From Kitasatospora phosalacinea (GTDB lineage: Bacteria; Actinomycetota; Actinomycetes; Streptomycetales; Streptomycetaceae): 64,000 nucleotides of DNA. Every line of letters starts with the position of its first letter. The stretch's first letter is position 1. The stretch lies in NCBI RefSeq assembly GCF_000717185.1, contig NZ_JNYE01000022.1, forward strand, positions 1-64,000, read 5' to 3'. A model generated the notes under the pieces. That model did not search any database. It saw only the letters and a list, made by a program, of their open reading frames with translations, and was not told the origin of the DNA. Made by a program: the position numbers and the translations under genes. Positions 1 through 10,266 of the stretch are shown one piece after another.

Positions 1-1
1 C

Positions 2-55
2 AACCTCGGACTCGACCACAACGGCACCACCTGGCACATCCAGACCACCACCTGA
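2..55 (+). CDS. C-terminal tail of a truncated upstream gene
   Basis: An open frame runs in from the window edge and stops with TGA at 53-55; only the last 17 residues are visible. They contain NGTTWHIQTT, which resembles the W-x-G-T-T-W-x-I-Q-x-T units repeated in some large secreted Streptomyces proteins. That resemblance is from memory, and the fragment is too short to name a function. It points toward the convergent thiE gene, whose stop lies about 40 bases away. Confidence 0.35.
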   Translation, partial: NLGLDHNGTTWHIQTTT

Positions 56-95
56 CGGCGGCAGCCCAGACCACGCCAAGATCTTCATCAGTCTT

Positions 96-743
96 CTAGC
101 GGAGGCGGGCGGCCAGGGCGGCGGCGGCCGCGGCCGGGTCCTCGGCGGCGGTGAGGGCGCGGACGACGACGATGCGGGTGGCGCCCGCGTCCAGGACCTG
201 CTGGAGGTTGTCGTGGTCGATGCCGCCGATGGCGAACCAGGGGCGTTCGGGGCGCTGCGCGGCGGCGTAGCGGACCAGGTCGAGGCCGGGGGCGTGGCGG
301 CCGGGCTTGGTGGGGGTGGGCCAGACCGGGCCGGTGCAGAAGTAGTCGACGCCGGGTTCGGCGAGGGCGGTGTCGACCTCGCCCTCGGCGTGGCAGGAGC
401 GGCCGATCAGCACGTCCTCGCCGAGGATGCGGCGGGCGACGGCGACCGGCAGGTCGTCCTGGCCGAGGTGCAGCACGTCGGGGCGGGCGCCGTGCGCGAC
501 GTCGGCGCGGTCGTTGACGGCGAGCAGCTTGCCGTGGCGGCGGGCCGCGTCGGCGAAGACCTCCAGGTGCTCCAGTTCCTGCTTGGCCTCCAGGGCCTTG
601 TCGCGGAGCTGGACGACGTCGACGCCGCCCGCGAGCACCGCGTCCAGGAACTCGGGCAGGTCGCCCTGCTCGCGGCGGGCGTCGGTGCAGAGGTAGAGCC
701 GGGCGTCGGCCAGGCGTTGCCGGGCGGTGGGCGCGGCCGTCAC
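96..743 (-). CDS. thiE: Thiamine-phosphate synthase ThiE
   Basis: ThiE joins the pyrimidine (HMP-PP) and thiazole phosphate halves to give thiamine phosphate in the cytosol. The 215-residue product is the usual family length and a TIM barrel. Visible signature segments are QLRDK at residues 46-50, ND at 77-78, the phosphate-loop stretch GPVWPTPTK at 138-146, and the C-terminal AIGGI at 171-175. I chose the GTG at 743 because its TG overlaps the TGA stop of the upstream gene in a GTGA arrangement, implying translational coupling. The longer in-frame extension upstream reads through the neighbour's coding sequence and is not real. The other thi genes lie divergently a kilobase away. Confidence 0.96.
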   Translation of the reverse strand: MTAAPTARQRLADARLYLCTDARREQGDLPEFLDAVLAGGVDVVQLRDKALEAKQELEHLEVFADAARRHGKLLAVNDRADVAHGARPDVLHLGQDDLPVAVARRILGEDVLIGRSCHAEGEVDTALAEPGVDYFCTGPVWPTPTKPGRHAPGLDLVRYAAAQRPERPWFAIGGIDHDNLQQVLDAGATRIVVVRALTAAEDPAAAAAALAARLR

Positions 744-1105
744 AGGGCCATGGCCTGGGCGCGGCGCTTGACCTCGGTGCCGCGGTTCTCGCGCAGGGCC
801 TGGATCGGGCTGCCGGGGAGGGAGTCGTCCTCGGTGAACATCCACTCCAGGATCTCCTGGTCGGAGAAGCCGCAGTCGCGCAGCACGGTGAGGGTGCCGA
901 CCAGGTGCTTGACCGGGCCGTCGTCCTCGATGAAGTCGGCGGGGACCTGCAGGGACTTGTTGGGGCCACGGCGGACCGCGAGCAGGGTGCGGTTGCGCAC
1001 CATGTCGCGGACCTCGGTGATCACCACGCCCCACCGCTCCGAGATGTCGGGCAGGTACAGCCACGCGGGGACCAGGGCGTCAATCTTGGGATCAATCTCG
1101 CTCAC
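740..1105 (-). CDS. Rv2175c-type winged-helix DNA-binding protein
   Basis: This 121-residue protein resembles the actinobacterial Rv2175c family, small DNA-binding proteins; the mycobacterial member is a known substrate of a Ser/Thr kinase. An N-terminal helix-turn-helix region spans roughly residues 12-60, including the segment [18 protein letters not shown], and is followed by a compact C-terminal helical part ([10 protein letters not shown]). It overlaps thiE by four bases, so the two are probably co-translated. Its regulatory target cannot be read from the sequence. A PASTA kinase gene lies 4 kb away, which is suggestive but is not evidence of a link. Confidence 0.85.
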   Translation of the reverse strand: MSEIDPKIDALVPAWLYLPDISERWGVVITEVRDMVRNRTLLAVRRGPNKSLQVPADFIEDDGPVKHLVGTLTVLRDCGFSDQEILEWMFTEDDSLPGSPIQALRENRGTEVKRRAQAMAL

Positions 1106-1126
1106 GGTCCCCAGCCTACCGAGCCG

Positions 1127-2332
1127 CTACCGGGTCGCCGCCTTCAGCTGGACGGCGGGGTCGGCGGCCAGGGCCGGGTCGAGCGCGCCGCCGCGCTCGA
1201 TCAGGCGGCGGCCCTGGGCCAGGTCGCGCGGCCGGCCGACGGCGAGCAGCGCGACCAGGGCACCGTCGCGCAGCCACAGCACCGTCCAGTCGGGGTCGGA
1301 CGGGGAGCCGCGCCACAGCAGGTGGTCGGCCCCGGCGTGCCGCCCGGCGTACTGGACCATGCGGTCGAACTGCTCGGACCAGAAGTACGGGACGGGGTCG
1401 TAGGGGGCGTCGAGGGTGCCGAGCAGGGAGGCCGCGGCGGCGGCGCCGGAGTGCAGGGCGTGGTCCCAGTGCTGGACGGCGAGGCGGGCGCCGGAGCGGG
1501 CGGAGGGGTAGGAGGTGCAGTCGCCGGCCGCCCAGACGCCGGGCAGGGCGGTGCGCAGCCGGTCGTCGACCGGGACGGTGCCGTCGGGGGCGAGGGCGAG
1601 CGGGCCGCCGGCCAGCCAGTCGGTGGCGGGGCGGCCGCCGATGCCGACCACGACCTCGTCGGCGGGCAGGTGAGTGCCGTCGGCGAGCAGCACGCCGCCG
1701 TCGGCGGCGCCGGAGACGGCGGTGCCGCAGCGCAGGTCGACGCCCGCGGCGGCGTACCAGTCGGCCATCAGGGCGCCGAGTTCGGCGGGCAGGGCTCCGG
1801 CGAGCGGGGCGGCGGCGGCCTCCACGACCGTGACCTCGCAGCCGAGCCGGCGGGCGACGGTGGCGGTCTCGGCGCCGATCCAGCCCGCGCCGACCAGGAC
1901 GATCCGGCGGCCGGGGGTGAGCGCGGCGCGCAGCGCGTGGGCGTCGTCGACGGTGCGCAGGGTGCGGGCGCCGGGCAGGTGGGGCAGGGTGCGCGGTTCG
2001 GCGCCGGTGGCGATCACCAGGGCGTCGTACGGGAGTTCGCCGCGGTCGGTGCGCAGCAGGCCGGGCTCCAGGCCGGTGGCGCGGCGGCCGGTGAGCAGGT
2101 CGACGTCGAGCTCGTGCCAGTCGATCTCGAAGGCGGTGGCGTCGGCCTTGCCGAGCAGGACGTCCTTGGAGAGCGGGGGGCGGTCGTACGGGAGGTGGAG
2201 TTCCGCGCCGACCAGCGCGAGCGGGCCCCGCCAGCCGCCCTGGCGCAGGTTCAGGGCGGTCTGGGCGCCCGCCATGCCCGCTCCGACCACGACGACCCGG
2301 TCCGTTGCCCTCAGCTCAGCCACGCCGCCCAC
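1127..2332 (-). CDS. FAD/NAD(P)-dependent ferredoxin-reductase-like oxidoreductase
   Basis: The 401-residue protein has the fold of the rubredoxin/ferredoxin reductase group. An N-terminal FAD-binding Rossmann motif VVVGAGMAGAQTAL lies near residue 14, and a second dinucleotide motif VLVGAGWIGAET, for NAD(P)H, is in the middle. GVWAAGDC closes the FAD site, and a C-terminal dimerisation domain follows. It should pass electrons from NAD(P)H to a small redox partner, but no such partner is adjacent. It precedes the small DNA-binding gene and thiE on the same strand with 21 bases between, so a three-gene operon is plausible. It diverges from the TPP-riboswitch-controlled thiO. A role in thiamine metabolism is only inferred from position. 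Confidence 0.85.
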   Translation of the reverse strand: MGGVAELRATDRVVVVGAGMAGAQTALNLRQGGWRGPLALVGAELHLPYDRPPLSKDVLLGKADATAFEIDWHELDVDLLTGRRATGLEPGLLRTDRGELPYDALVIATGAEPRTLPHLPGARTLRTVDDAHALRAALTPGRRIVLVGAGWIGAETATVARRLGCEVTVVEAAAAPLAGALPAELGALMADWYAAAGVDLRCGTAVSGAADGGVLLADGTHLPADEVVVGIGGRPATDWLAGGPLALAPDGTVPVDDRLRTALPGVWAAGDCTSYPSARSGARLAVQHWDHALHSGAAAAASLLGTLDAPYDPVPYFWSEQFDRMVQYAGRHAGADHLLWRGSPSDPDWTVLWLRDGALVALLAVGRPRDLAQGRRLIERGGALDPALAADPAVQLKAATR

Positions 2333-2423
2333 CCTATCCCCGGCCGGGCGGGGCCGCGGTGTCCGTGCTGCGTACGCGCCTTCTGGCCCGGGACGGCCCG
2401 GCGTTATGGTGGGGGTACTTCAT

Positions 2424-2511
2424 CACGGGAGCCCGGTGCACCGGGCTGAGAGGCGGGCTGCGGCGGCCCGCGACCGTCCGAACCTGATCCGGGTCATGCC
2501 GGCGAAGGGAG
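2424..2511 (+). promoter_or_regulatory. TPP riboswitch (THI box)
   Basis: The conserved THI-box elements are directly readable. GGGCTGAGAG is at 2443-2452, and the CCTGATCCGGGTCATGCCGG stretch at 2483-2502 is followed by CGAAGGGAG. The purine-rich 3' end (GAAGGGAGA) lies about 12 bases before the thiO GTG and can serve as its ribosome binding site. Ligand binding would therefore most simply block translation. No U-tract terminator is visible. The target operon thiO-thiS-thiG fits TPP feedback. Confidence 0.95.
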
Positions 2512-2522
2512 AATCAGCGGCT

Positions 2523-3677
2523 GTGGCACCTTCCCACGCGCCCGACGTGCTGGTGGTCGGCGGGGGCATCATCGGTCTGGGCGTCGCCTGGCGCACCGCG
2601 CAGCGCGGCCTGTCGGTCGCGGTGGTCGACCCGCGGCCGGGCGGCGGCGCGGCGCAGGTCGCCGCGGGCATGCTCGCCCCCGTCACCGAACTGCAGTACG
2701 GCGAGGAGCCGTTGCTGCGCCTGGGCATGGCGTCGAACGAGCGGTACGCCGCGTTCGCCGCCGAACTGACCGAGGCCACCGGGCTGGACACCGGCTACCG
2801 GCGCACCGGCACGCTGGCCGTCGCGCTGGACTCCGACGACCGGGCGGAGCTGCGCGAACTGCACGCCTTCCACGGCCGCCTGGGCCTGGCGTCCGAGTGG
2901 CTGACCGGCCGCGAGTGCCGCCGCCTGGAGCCGATGCTGGCCCCGGGCGTGCGCGGCGGACTGCACGTCGCCGAGGACCACCAGGTGGACGGCCGCCGGC
3001 TGGCCGCCGCGCTGGTCGCCGCCTGCGAGCGGGCGGGCGTGGTGCTGCACCGGGCGGAGGCCGCCGAACTGCTGGTCGAGGACGGGCGGGCGGCGGGCGT
3101 GCGGCTGTCGACCGGCGAGCGGCTGGCGGCGGGGCGCACGGTGCTGGCCGCCGGTTCGCGCAGCCACCTGCTGCCGGGGCTGCCGGACGGGGTGCTGCCC
3201 GCGGTCCGTCCGGTCAAGGGCCAGGTGCTGCGGCTGCGGATGCCCACCGCGCACGGGCCGTTCCTGTCCCGCAACGTGCGGGCGGTGGTGCGCGGGCAGC
3301 ACCTGTACCTGGTGCCGCGGGCCGACGGCGAGCTGGTGATCGGCGCGACCACCGAGGAGCTCGGCCACGACACCACCGTCACCGCGGGCGGCGTCTACGA
3401 GCTGCTCCGGGACGCGCACGAACTCGTGCCCGGCATCACCGAGTTGCCGCTGGTGGAGACCGGCGCGGGCCTGCGCCCGGGCTCCCCCGACAACGCGCCG
3501 CTGCTCGGCCCGACCGCGCTGGACGGCCTGGTCGCCGCCACCGGCCACTACCGCAACGGCGTGCTGCTCACCCCGGTCACCGCCGACCTGCTCGCCGACT
3601 ACCTGGCCGACGGCGAACTCCCGCCGCTGGCGAGCGACTTCACCCCCGACCGCTTCACCCCGAGAGCCGCCGCATGA
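2523..3677 (+). CDS. thiO: Glycine oxidase ThiO
   Basis: ThiO oxidises glycine to dehydroglycine (iminoacetate), the substrate used by thiazole synthase. The product is 384 residues. The FAD-binding motif VLVVGGGIIGLGVAWRTA sits near the N-terminus and the DAO-type C-terminus contains ETGAGLRPGSPDN. The GTG at 2523 was chosen because it directly follows the TPP riboswitch and its purine-rich 3' end; the frame is open much further upstream, but that part is antisense to the FAD reductase gene. The stop overlaps the start of thiS as ATGA. Aerobic, oxygen-dependent thiazole synthesis is implied. Confidence 0.95.
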   Translation: MAPSHAPDVLVVGGGIIGLGVAWRTAQRGLSVAVVDPRPGGGAAQVAAGMLAPVTELQYGEEPLLRLGMASNERYAAFAAELTEATGLDTGYRRTGTLAVALDSDDRAELRELHAFHGRLGLASEWLTGRECRRLEPMLAPGVRGGLHVAEDHQVDGRRLAAALVAACERAGVVLHRAEAAELLVEDGRAAGVRLSTGERLAAGRTVLAAGSRSHLLPGLPDGVLPAVRPVKGQVLRLRMPTAHGPFLSRNVRAVVRGQHLYLVPRADGELVIGATTEELGHDTTVTAGGVYELLRDAHELVPGITELPLVETGAGLRPGSPDNAPLLGPTALDGLVAATGHYRNGVLLTPVTADLLADYLADGELPPLASDFTPDRFTPRAAA

Positions 3678-3883
3678 ACACCATCGCCCTGACCGTCAAC
3701 GGCGAGCCGCGCACCCTGCCCGCCGCCACCACGCTGGACGTGCTGGTGGCCGAGGTGTCGGCCGCCAACACCGGCGTCGCCGCCGCCGTCAACGAGGCCG
3801 TGGTGCCCCGCAGTTCGTGGCCCGCCACCCCGCTCGGCGCGGGCGACCGGGTCGAGATCCTCACCGCCGTCCAGGGAGGCTGA
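3674..3883 (+). CDS. thiS: Sulfur carrier protein ThiS
   Basis: This 69-residue ubiquitin-like protein carries sulfur as a thiocarboxylate on its C-terminal glycine for thiazole ring formation. The sequence opens MNTIALTVNGE, a typical beta-strand start, and ends VQGG, the essential Gly-Gly tail. Its ATG overlaps the thiO TGA by four bases, and thiG follows three bases after its stop, so the three genes are translated as one unit. No adenylating ThiF partner is seen in the window. Confidence 0.95.
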   Translation: MNTIALTVNGEPRTLPAATTLDVLVAEVSAANTGVAAAVNEAVVPRSSWPATPLGAGDRVEILTAVQGG

Positions 3884-4713
<830 letters not shown>

Positions 4714-4826
4714 ACGCTGCACCCCCGGCCCGCGTGTCCCGGTTCGGGAACGGTTCGCCCCGCGGCCGTGCCCGGACCGCGGGCGGGCTGCCAGCATGGC
4801 AGCACTGTGCGGACGGGGGGATCCGA

Positions 4827-5153
4827 GTGGTGCGGGAGAACGACCGCGGGGCCGGGGCCACGGGCGCGGGCGCGGTACTGACCTGCGGCCCGGTGGTGCT
4901 GCTCGACGGCTGGGCGCTGTCCCACGCCCTGGGCACCCGGGCGGCCGGGCTGGTCCTGCTGCTGATGGTCCCGGTGCTGCTCGGCGCCGGGATCGGTGCG
5001 GGCACCGCGCCGTCGGGCTCGCCGCCCTCGGCGCGGCTGCTGCGGGCCGGCACCGGCGCCCTGGTCGCGCACCTGCTGCTGGCCGCCCTGCTGCTGGTGC
5101 TGTTCGCGCTGCACCGCCCCGCCGACGGGCCCGTCCCGATGCCGAACCCCTAG
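4827..5153 (+). CDS. Small membrane protein, unknown function
   Basis: The reading frame encodes about 108 residues that I do not recognise as a named family. Hydrophobic stretches are seen at roughly residues 15-30 (VLTCGPVVLLDGW), 37-56 (AGLVLLLMVPVLLGAG) and 74-94 (GALVAHLLLAALLLVLFAL), suggesting two or three membrane passes. Two adjacent GTG codons (4827, 4830) follow a GGGGGG run at a good spacing, so either could start it; upstream in-frame codons are less convincing. Its stop codon is also part of the putative -10 hexamer of the kinase gene that follows, so the two genes are tightly packed and may share a function. Confidence 0.6.
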   Translation: MVRENDRGAGATGAGAVLTCGPVVLLDGWALSHALGTRAAGLVLLLMVPVLLGAGIGAGTAPSGSPPSARLLRAGTGALVAHLLLAALLLVLFALHRPADGPVPMPNP

Positions 5154-5156
5154 ACT
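5151..5156 (+). promoter_or_regulatory. Putative -10 hexamer, leaderless kinase transcript
   Basis: TAGACT fits the actinobacterial -10 pattern TANNNT and lies exactly six bases before the kinase GTG at 5163. Transcription would then begin at or next to the start codon. No convincing -35 element is seen and there is no purine-rich ribosome binding site before the GTG. The hexamer overlaps the stop codon of the preceding gene. Confidence 0.45.
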
Positions 5157-5162
5157 CCTCAG

Positions 5163-6905
5163 GTGGACATGACCCTCGACGACCCCCTGCACGGCGTGCT
5201 GCTCGACGGCCGCTACCGGGTCGAGCAGCGGATCGCGGTCGGCGGCATGTCGACCGTCTACCGGGGCACCGACACCCGGCTGGACCGGACCGTGGCGCTG
5301 AAGGTGATGCACCCCTCGCTGGCCGGGGACGCCGACTTCTCGGCGCGCTTCATCCGCGAGGCCAAGGCGGTGGCCCGGCTCGCGCACCCCAACGTGGTCA
5401 ACGTGCTGGACCAGGGCGCCGATCCGCGGGCCGTGTTCATGGCGATGGAGTACGTGCCCGGCCGCAACCTGCGCGACGTGCTGCGCGACCGCGGGGCGCT
5501 GTCGGTGCGGGCCGCGCTGGACGTGCTGGAGCCGGTGCTGGCGGCGCTCGGCGCGGCGCACCGGGCCGGTCTGGTGCACCGGGACGTCAAGCCGGAGAAC
5601 GTGCTGATCACCGACAACGGCATGGTGAAGGTCGCCGACTTCGGCCTGGTCCGGATCCTGCCGACCGGCGACGCCACCTCCGCGTCCACCACCGAGACCG
5701 GCCAACTGATGGGCACCGTCTCGTACCTGGCGCCGGAGCAGATCCGCCAGGAGCCCACCGACCAGCGGGTGGACGTCTACGCGGCGGGCATCCTGCTGTA
5801 CGAGATGCTGACCGGCGCCAAGCCGCACACCGGGGAGAACGCCGCCCAGGTGATGTACCGGCACCTGCACGAGGACGTCCCGCCGCCGTCGTCGGCCGCC
5901 CCCGCGGTGGGCCCGGAGCTGGACGCGATAGTGGCGGCGGCGACCGCCCGGGACCCGCGGGCCCGGCCGTGGGACGCGGTGGAGCTGCTGGCCTCGGTGC
6001 AGCGGGCCCGCCGCTCGCTGCCCGCCGCGCAGCTGGACGCCGAGCCGCCCGCCTCGACCCGGCCCACCCCGCAGTACGGGCCGGGCGAGGCCACCGCGGT
6101 GATCGAGAGGGTCCCGGCGCTGGACCGCACCAGCGTGCTGGAGGTTCCGCCGGAGCTGCTGCCGCCGGTGCGCCCGGTGGTGAACGACGACCCGCCGCGC
6201 GGCCTGCCCGGCCGGGCCCTGCGCTCGGGCTTCGGCCGCCGCCCGCTGGTCTGGTCGGCGGTGCTGGCGGTGGTGCTGCTGCTGGTCGGCGGGATCACGT
6301 ACGCGCTGTCCAACGCGGTGTACGCGACGGTGCCGAGCGTGCTGGGGCAGGACCGGGAGCAGGCGGTGGCGACGCTGGACCACGCGGGCCTGCACGGGAC
6401 GTTCAGCGAGCAGTTCAGCGAGTCGGTGCAGTCCGGGCAGGTGATCTCCACCGACCCGGGCGTGGGCACCCGGGTCCGCAAGAGCGACGCGGTCAAGGTG
6501 GTGCTCTCGCGCGGCCCGGAGCGGGTGCAGGTGCCGGACGTGACGGGCCGGCCGCAGGCGGACGCCGCCAAGGCGCTGGGCGAGGCCCGGCTGACGGCGG
6601 GCACCAGCAACGAGGAGTTCAGCGACACCGTGCCGAAGGGCTCGGTGATCTCCACCGCCCCGTCGGCCGGCAGCCGGCTGGCGCCCGACTCGCCGGTGGC
6701 GCTGACCGTCTCCAAGGGCATGCACCTGGTGCCGGACGTCAAGGACCTGAGCAAGGAGGAGGCCTCGCAGGCCCTCCAGGACGCCGGGTTCGTGCCGGAG
6801 GTCGCCGGGCTGTTCCCGATCGGCAAGGTCACCGGCCAGTCGCCCGCGGCGGGCACCCCCGCCAAGCAGGGCAGCACCGTGACGATCACCGTCAGCCTGT
6901 TCTAG
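5163..6905 (+). CDS. Ser/Thr protein kinase with PASTA domains (PknB type)
   Basis: This 580-residue membrane kinase probably senses cell-wall fragments outside the cell and phosphorylates cytosolic targets. The kinase domain covers about residues 17-280: the glycine loop IAVGGMSTV, the ATP lysine K47, catalytic HRDVKPEN (D141) and the DFG aspartate D159. A proline-rich juxtamembrane stretch follows, then one membrane helix at about 363-383. Three PASTA repeats occupy 388-580, each with a P-[SD]-V-x-G/D-type start. The last ends at VTITVSLF. I kept the GTG at 5163, with ATG 5169 as an alternative. The small membrane gene upstream abuts it; a convergent oxidoreductase follows. Confidence 0.93.
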   Translation: MDMTLDDPLHGVLLDGRYRVEQRIAVGGMSTVYRGTDTRLDRTVALKVMHPSLAGDADFSARFIREAKAVARLAHPNVVNVLDQGADPRAVFMAMEYVPGRNLRDVLRDRGALSVRAALDVLEPVLAALGAAHRAGLVHRDVKPENVLITDNGMVKVADFGLVRILPTGDATSASTTETGQLMGTVSYLAPEQIRQEPTDQRVDVYAAGILLYEMLTGAKPHTGENAAQVMYRHLHEDVPPPSSAAPAVGPELDAIVAAATARDPRARPWDAVELLASVQRARRSLPAAQLDAEPPASTRPTPQYGPGEATAVIERVPALDRTSVLEVPPELLPPVRPVVNDDPPRGLPGRALRSGFGRRPLVWSAVLAVVLLLVGGITYALSNAVYATVPSVLGQDREQAVATLDHAGLHGTFSEQFSESVQSGQVISTDPGVGTRVRKSDAVKVVLSRGPERVQVPDVTGRPQADAAKALGEARLTAGTSNEEFSDTVPKGSVISTAPSAGSRLAPDSPVALTVSKGMHLVPDVKDLSKEEASQALQDAGFVPEVAGLFPIGKVTGQSPAAGTPAKQGSTVTITVSLF

Positions 6906-6930
6906 GCCCTCCCGCCCCGGGCCCGCCGCC

Positions 6931-7560
6931 TCAGCGCAGCGGGCCGTCCCCGGGCTGCTCCTGGTAGGAGTAGCGCTGCTCGCGCCACGGGTCGGCGAGG
7001 TTGTGGTAGCCGCGCTCCTCCCAGAAGCCGCGCCGGTCGGCCCGCATGTACTCGACGGCGCGCACCCACTTGGGGCCCTTCCAGGCGTACAGGTGGGGCA
7101 CCACCAGGCGGACCGGGAAGCCGTGCTCCAGGGTGAGCGGGCGGCCGTCGTGGTGGGTGGCGAAGACGGTGGCCGGGTCGGCGAAGTCGGCGAGCCGCAG
7201 GTTGGCGCTGTAGCCGTACTCGGCCCAGACCATCACGTGGGTGACCGACGGGTCGGGCGGGACGAGGTCCAGGACCGTCCCCGCGGCGACGCCGGTCCAC
7301 TCGTTGCCGAGCATCGAGAACTTGGTGACGCAGTGGAAGTCGCCGCGGACGGTGGTCTTGGGCAGGGCGTGGAAGGCGGCGAAGTCCCAACTGGCCTTCT
7401 CCGCGTCGGCGGTGGCCCCGAACACCTGGAAGTCCCAGCCCTGCGGCTTGAACCGGGGCACCGGCCCGTAGTGCAGGACGGGCCAGCCGCGCTGCGGCCG
7501 CTGCCCCGGGGGGAGCCTCGGGTCAGTCGGCGGCGGCTGTTCCGGTTCGTGCTGACCCAT
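6931..7560 (-). CDS. Sulfite-oxidase-like molybdopterin oxidoreductase
   Basis: The 209-residue product matches the catalytic domain of the sulfite oxidase/YedY family, which binds a molybdopterin cofactor through one cysteine. That cysteine lies in DFHCVTKFS at about residue 77. The following VVPHLYAWKGPKWV is the typical substrate-loop region. There is no signal peptide and no twin-arginine motif, so unlike YedY it is probably cytosolic. The substrate cannot be read from the sequence. It faces the kinase gene end to end with a 25-base gap and diverges from bacterioferritin. A GGAGG immediately before the ATG is closer than usual for a ribosome binding site. Confidence 0.88.
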   Translation of the reverse strand: MGQHEPEQPPPTDPRLPPGQRPQRGWPVLHYGPVPRFKPQGWDFQVFGATADAEKASWDFAAFHALPKTTVRGDFHCVTKFSMLGNEWTGVAAGTVLDLVPPDPSVTHVMVWAEYGYSANLRLADFADPATVFATHHDGRPLTLEHGFPVRLVVPHLYAWKGPKWVRAVEYMRADRRGFWEERGYHNLADPWREQRYSYQEQPGDGPLR

Positions 7561-7858
7561 GCCTCCATGGTGACAGACGGCGGGCGCCGAACCGCACGCG
7601 CCCCCGCCGCGCGCCCCCCGCGGAATCCGCCGCGGCGGTGGGGGGAAACGCGGGGGGAATCCGCGCAGCCGTTCGGGTGAGATACCCCCGATCGGCCCAA
7701 TCCGTTCGGCATCACCGCAGGTCAGAGCCTTGAACGGCGGACAGGAATATCGTTTCCGGCGGCGGCTGTGAGCGTGAACTTACTGGAAGTGCACCCGTTC
7801 AGCTGCCACGATTCGGGGCAGCCGGACACCGACCGGAATGCGCACAGGAAGGCAGGCC
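7561..7858. other. Divergent intergenic region before bfr
   Basis: This 298-base stretch separates the minus-strand oxidoreductase from bfr. It holds TTGAAC at 7730-7735, a possible -35 for bfr, but no hexamer at the right spacing. A GGAA/TTCC dyad lies around 7743-7757. I see no iron box and no open frame with coding character. Confidence 0.5.
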
Positions 7859-8341
7859 ATGCAGGGCGACCCCGAGGTCATCGAGTTCCTCAACGAGCAG
7901 CTGACCGCCGAACTCACCGCCATCAACCAGTACTTCCTGCACGCGAAGATGCAGGAGAACTTCGGCTGGACCAAGCTCGCCAAGTACACCCGGCACGAGT
8001 CCTTCGACGAGATGAAGCACGCCGAGGTGCTGACCGACCGGATCCTCTTCCTGGACGGCCTGCCGAACTACCAGCGGCTGTTCCACGTCCGGATCGGGCA
8101 GACGGTCAAGGAGATGTTCGAGGCCGACCGGCAGGTCGAGGTCGAGGCGATCGACCGGCTGCGCCGCGGGATCGTGGTGATGCGCGCCAAGAACGACGTC
8201 ACCTCGGCGAACATCTTCGAGTCCATCCTCGCCGACGAGGAGCACCACATCGACTACCTGGACACCCAGCTGGAGCTGCTGGACAAGCTCGGCGAGGCGC
8301 TCTACATCGCGCAGCTGATCGAGCAGCCCGAGAGCAGCTGA
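7859..8341 (+). CDS. bfr: Bacterioferritin
   Basis: Bacterioferritin oxidises and stores iron in a 24-subunit haem-containing shell. The 160 residues match the family length. Expected ferroxidase ligands are visible in AELTAINQYFLH (Glu18), HESFDEMKHAE (Glu51, His54) and LADEEHHIDYL. The methionine inside DEMKH (Met52) is the expected haem ligand. I moved the start from an in-frame upstream ATG (7838) to 7859 because AGGAAGG at 7846-7852 sits at ideal spacing and homologues begin MQGDPEVI. Its release partner, Bfd, is encoded convergently just downstream. Confidence 0.96.
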   Translation: MQGDPEVIEFLNEQLTAELTAINQYFLHAKMQENFGWTKLAKYTRHESFDEMKHAEVLTDRILFLDGLPNYQRLFHVRIGQTVKEMFEADRQVEVEAIDRLRRGIVVMRAKNDVTSANIFESILADEEHHIDYLDTQLELLDKLGEALYIAQLIEQPESS

Positions 8342-8358
8342 CCCGGGCGGGAGCGACC

Positions 8359-8607
8359 TCAGGCGGCCTTCGGCACCACGGCGGGCGCGGCGGCCGGGTC
8401 GGCCAGGCCGAGGCGCTCGGCCAGCCGGGCGGTCGGGCAGGGGCGGGCGCCGTGCTCGCCGAGCAGCGCCTGGATGCGCCGCACGCAGGAGCCGCAGTCG
8501 GTGCCGGCCTTGCAGCCCTGGGCTATCTGGCGGGGGGTGTTGGCCCCCTCGTCGATCTTCTGCTTGACCTGGGCCTCAGTGACCGCGTGGCACATGCACA
8601 CGTACAT
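8359..8607 (-). CDS. bfd: Bacterioferritin-associated [2Fe-2S] ferredoxin
   Basis: This 82-residue protein carries the BFD-type [2Fe-2S] arrangement. Cys4 and Cys6 (CMC) plus Cys38 and Cys41 (CGSC) are the expected cluster ligands, and Cys32 is extra. Bfd binds bacterioferritin and supplies electrons to release stored iron, which fits the convergent bfr gene. A GGAAGGGG ribosome binding site precedes the ATG. An iron-box-like sequence lies 26 bases upstream of the start, so expression is likely induced on iron shortage by a DtxR-family repressor. The alanine-rich C-terminal 25 residues look disordered. Confidence 0.92.
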   Translation of the reverse strand: MYVCMCHAVTEAQVKQKIDEGANTPRQIAQGCKAGTDCGSCVRRIQALLGEHGARPCPTARLAERLGLADPAAAPAVVPKAA

Positions 8608-8632
8608 GTGCGGCCCCTTCCGGTTGGTGCGG

Positions 8633-8651
8633 TTTACTGAGCCTTACCTTA
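8633..8651 (-). promoter_or_regulatory. Iron box (DtxR/IdeR-type operator) of bfd
   Basis: Read on the minus strand, the 19-mer TAAGGTAAGGCTCAGTAAA matches the DtxR-family consensus TTAGGTTAGGCTAACCTAA at 13 of 19 positions by eye, with the left half the stronger. It lies 26 bases before the bfd start, where bound repressor would block transcription. Iron-dependent repression of bfd is established in several bacteria. Confidence 0.65.
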
Positions 8652-8672
8652 CCTGGTGCTCCGGGTACGAAA

Positions 8673-8714
8673 AAGGCCCCTCCGTCCCGGATCACCCGAA
8701 AGCGGAGGGGCCTT
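8673..8714. terminator. Intrinsic-type terminator hairpin
   Basis: AAGGCCCCTCCG at 8673-8684 pairs perfectly with CGGAGGGGCCTT at 8703-8714 (12 bp). It lies 29 bases past the DAHP synthase stop on the minus strand, on the upstream side of bfd. Flanking A and T residues are limited, as usual in this genus. Confidence 0.75.
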
Positions 8715-8743
8715 CGTCACATCTGCCCCGGGGGGCTCAGGAC

Positions 8744-10084
<1,341 letters not shown>

Positions 10085-10181
10085 CTACGGGGTGGGACAG
10101 GCGATCCGGGGATGCCGCCCGCTGGGTGAGACGGCTCGTGGACATCCCGCCGATCCCTCCCCGCACCGTCCGCCGGTGGGC

Positions 10182-10187
10182 TAAGGT
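10182..10187 (+). promoter_or_regulatory. Putative -10 hexamer of the trp leader
   Basis: TAAGGT fits TANNNT and ends seven bases before the GTG of the trp leader peptide. No ribosome binding site is present between them. The leader peptide is therefore probably translated from a leaderless transcript. A -35 element is not obvious. Confidence 0.45.
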
Positions 10188-10194
10188 CTGCTCC

Positions 10195-10266
10195 GTGACC
10201 GCGCCGCACACCTTCTCCTGGTGGTGGGCCAGCCCGTTGGGCGGCCCACGGATCGCGCGTCCCTAG
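10195..10266 (+). CDS. trpL: trp operon leader peptide
   Basis: A 23-residue open frame starts with GTG and reads MTAPHTFSWWWASPLGGPRI and three more residues before TAG. The three consecutive tryptophan codons at 10219-10227 sense charged tRNA-Trp: ribosomes stalling there alter RNA folding downstream. A comparable leader with tandem Trp codons has been described before trpE(G) in Streptomyces venezuelae. It is too short for ordinary gene callers. Confidence 0.9.
   Translation: MTAPHTFSWWWASPLGGPRIARP

Noticed and set aside
96..1064. Longer 322-residue version of thiE
   Set aside because: The extra N-terminal part is another frame of the Rv2175c-like gene; ThiE homology begins at the GTG at 743.
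5121..5133. A -35 element for the kinase promoter
   Set aside because: Sequences at 16-19 bases from TAGACT do not resemble TTGAC; only the -10 candidate was kept, with low confidence.
7730..7753. Full sigma-HrdB promoter TTGAAC/TATCGT for bfr
   Set aside because: The spacer is only 12 bases, too short for a functional pair.
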